Part shown: in pieces, positions 62,268 to 64,000 of the stretch
How positions within the stretch are numbered: position 1 is the stretch's first letter
Layout of the letters: the number at the start of each line of letters is the position of its first letter
Source of the DNA: Micromonospora sp. MW-13
Lineage (GTDB): Bacteria; Actinomycetota; Actinomycetes; Mycobacteriales; Micromonosporaceae
Direction of reading: 5' to 3'
Assembly (NCBI RefSeq): GCF_003434305.1
Contig: NZ_QKKX01000001.1
Span: forward strand, 62,001-126,000
DNA length: 64,000 nucleotides
Notes under the pieces: model-generated
What the model was told of the DNA's origin: nothing
The model's database searches: none
What the model saw: only the letters and a program-made list of their open reading frames with translations
Position numbers and translations under genes: made by a program

Positions 62268-63212
62268 TCAGTCCGCAGGGCGGTTAGTGGCGGCGAGGGC
62301 GGCGAGGCGGTCGACCGACACGCAGGAGGTCAGGCAGCGTTCCTTGGCGTCGCTGGTGAGCTGGGCCGTCCACGTGGTGAACCCGCCGTCGCCGAGGTCG
62401 ATGGCCTCGCCGTCGTGCGCTGCGGTGATCCGCAGGGCGGCGTCGACGTAGTAGCCCCGTCCGCGGGTGCGGTCGGGCTCCTCCACGAGCGGCACTCCGC
62501 CGGCCGCTAGGGCGGGCCGGACCGTGTCGGCGACGCGTTCCCGCACCACAGGGGAGTCGAGGACAGTGAACCGCAGCTGCGGTGCGGCGGACGGAACCAG
62601 GCGCGCGAGGACCCGCTGCCAGTAGCCGAGGTGCAGCGTCAGCAGCCGGGCCTCGGTGTGGCCCGAGCCGGTGTCGCGGGCGCTGGACACCAGGGCGAAG
62701 AGGCGGAAGTGTGCCTGCATCCCCGCGTCGAATCGCTGCGCCCGCAGTACCCGGTGGCTGGCGGCAAGGTGCACCTCGCCCGGCCCGCTCCCGCCCAGCC
62801 GCCGGTCGGCGGCCTCGACCGCCAGCGCGTTGGTGGGGTCGCTGACGACCTCGATCGGGCGCGTCGCCGTGACGATCCGGTTCTGGCTGCCCGGCGTGAC
62901 CGCCGCACAAGTGCCCAGCGGTACGACGGGGGACAGCTCGACGCCCGCCACCTCCGTGGGCAGCAGGTCCCACAGCAGCGTCTGCACGGCGGCCGTCGCG
63001 CGCGGGTCGCAGTCGGCCGGGCGTACGAAACGGTCCTCCCGCCAGCGGCGCAGCACCTCGGCCGGCCGTACCCGCGCGGCCCGCGTCCGGGCCAGGGAGA
63101 GCAGGAGCGTGGTCAGGCCCGAGGCCGGCAGGGCGTCCAGCCTCTCGCGTACGTCGGCGGGCAGCGCCGCCCACACCCGCCGCTCGGCGTCCGACATTCC
63201 GTCACCGCTCAT
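62268..63212 (-). CDS. Hypothetical protein, about 314 residues
   Basis: A soluble protein with no signal peptide. Conserved-looking stretches include GTCAAVTPGSQNRIVTATRPIE (short form: LGTCAAVTPG and IEVVSDPTNALAVEAADRR) and VHLAASHRVLRAQRF. The N-terminus is helical (DAERRVWAALPADVRERLDALP). I do not recognise the family. ATG 63212 is chosen; ATG 63197 is possible. CATCGT 6 nt before it could be a weak -10. Its 3' end overlaps the edge of the HTH remnant. Confidence 0.7.
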   Translation of the reverse strand: MSGDGMSDAERRVWAALPADVRERLDALPASGLTTLLLSLARTRAARVRPAEVLRRWREDRFVRPADCDPRATAAVQTLLWDLLPTEVAGVELSPVVPLGTCAAVTPGSQNRIVTATRPIEVVSDPTNALAVEAADRRLGGSGPGEVHLAASHRVLRAQRFDAGMQAHFRLFALVSSARDTGSGHTEARLLTLHLGYWQRVLARLVPSAAPQLRFTVLDSPVVRERVADTVRPALAAGGVPLVEEPDRTRGRGYYVDAALRITAAHDGEAIDLGDGGFTTWTAQLTSDAKERCLTSCVSVDRLAALAATNRPAD

Positions 63213-63316
63213 CCGGCCACGATGGCCGATGCCGGCCGGGCCGGTCCACCGACTTACGCCGGCCGTTGACCGGGGCACCCCGACCGCCGAGTGGACGAGA
63301 CCGTGGTCGTCAGGCC

Positions 63317-64000
63317 CTAGCCGCGGCGGGACCAGGTCCAGGCGTAGCCCGGGTCCTCGCATTCCGACGCCGCGTTGCAGAGGTCGAGGGGGCGGAACGT
63401 GTCGACCATGACGGCCAGCTCGTCGAAGAAGTCGGCGCCGATCGACCGCTCGGCCGCGCCCGGCTGGGGGCCGTGGGTGAAGCCGGACGGGTGCAGCGAG
63501 ATCGAGCCCTGCTCGATGCCGGAGCCGCGCCGGGCCTCGTAGTTGCCGCCGGTGTAGAAGAGCATCTCGTCGGAGTCGACGTTGTGGTGGTTGTACGGCA
63601 CCGGGATGGCGGCCGGGTGGTAGTCCACCTTGCGTGGCACGAACGAGCAGATCACGAAGTTCGGGCCCTCGAACGTCTGGTGCACGGGCGGCGGCTGGTG
63701 GACCCGGCCGGTGATCGGCTCGAAGTCGTGGATGGAGAACGCCCACGGGTAGAGGTGGCCGTCCCAGCCGACCACGTCGAATGGGTGGCGGGCATAGACG
63801 TGCCGGGTCCAGGCGGTGCCGTCGCGTCCCGCCCGGGACCGGTGCCGGACCAGCACCTCCACGTCCTCGCCGTCCACCTGCAACGGCGCGTCCGGTCCCC
63901 GGACGTCCCGCTCGCAGTACGGCGAGTGCTCCAGGAACTGGCCCCGGACCGAGAGGTAGCGCTTGGGCGGGCCGATGTGCCCGGCGGCCTCGACGGCCAG
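63317..64000 (-). CDS. hmgA: Homogentisate 1,2-dioxygenase, 3' part (start outside window)
   Basis: The frame is open to the right edge, so the N-terminus is missing; about 227 residues are present. It opens the ring of homogentisate in tyrosine breakdown, giving maleylacetoacetate. Iron-ligand regions HHNVDSDEMLFYTGG and LHPSGFTHGPQPG are present, with HPFDVVGWDGHLYPWAFSI upstream. It is transcribed toward the hypothetical gene on the same strand. Other genes of the pathway are not in the window. Confidence 0.88.
   Translation of the reverse strand: MAVEAAGHIGPPKRYLSVRGQFLEHSPYCERDVRGPDAPLQVDGEDVEVLVRHRSRAGRDGTAWTRHVYARHPFDVVGWDGHLYPWAFSIHDFEPITGRVHQPPPVHQTFEGPNFVICSFVPRKVDYHPAAIPVPYNHHNVDSDEMLFYTGGNYEARRGSGIEQGSISLHPSGFTHGPQPGAAERSIGADFFDELAVMVDTFRPLDLCNAASECEDPGYAWTWSRRG

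Overview
The window is very GC-rich chromosomal DNA (mostly above 70% G+C) from an actinobacterium, most likely a member of the Micromonosporaceae such as Micromonospora. Pointers are the GC content and many GTG starts, the presence of lsr2, carD, clpC, a CarD-IspD-IspF run and DUF3180 next to folK, and a gene order that recalls the Streptomyces dac-tilS-hpt-ftsH-folE-fol-panC-nadBC-lsr2-clpC-mutY-disA-radA-carD region. Genus assignment is inference; no rRNA or tRNA gene is present to fix it.

Layout. 1-9.1 kb: cell-wall and housekeeping genes (PBP4-type carboxypeptidase, a zinc metalloprotease, tilS, hpt, ftsH, folE), with a GlxA-type regulator and a tiny membrane protein inserted between tilS and hpt. 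9.2-22.1 kb: a block that splits folE from folP. It holds an FtsK-like protein whose nucleotide-binding motifs look degenerate, a membrane partner, and a tightly packed minus-strand operon whose products resemble a Gram-positive type IV secretion core: VirB2-like, PrgI/VirB3-like, VirB4-like ATPase, VirB6/TrbL-like, a VirB8-like candidate and a lytic transglycosylase-M23 peptidase (VirB1-like). No relaxase, coupling protein or integrase is visible. 22.5-25 kb: folP-folB-folK-DUF3180. 25-31 kb: membrane proteins and a four-gene Opu-type osmoprotectant ABC transporter. 31-35 kb: a coiled-coil membrane protein and a coupled pair encoding a MidA-family methyltransferase and a stand-alone NuoD paralogue. 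35-42 kb: cofactor genes (DUF2520, panC, panD, nadB, nadC, coaX) feeding CoA and NAD. 42-50 kb: lysS, lsr2, clpC, mutY, an ACT-domain protein and def. 50-54 kb: disA, radA and a lipoprotein. 54-57.3 kb: a compact type III polyketide locus (UbiA prenyltransferase, methyltransferase, type III PKS). 57-62 kb: two hypotheticals, carD, ispD, ispF and a TPR membrane protein. 62-64 kb: a remnant of an AlpA/excisionase-like gene, an unknown protein and the 3' part of a homogentisate dioxygenase gene.

The most striking observations are the orphan T4SS-like operon; the MidA-NuoD pair, which keeps the arginine known to be methylated in the human homologue; a 22-bp near-perfect hairpin burying the ispD start codon; a 59-bp tandem duplication that inserts two coupled 20-codon mini-ORFs between nadB and nadC; and a recurrent TANNNT box 6-9 nt before start codons, suggesting many leaderless mRNAs.
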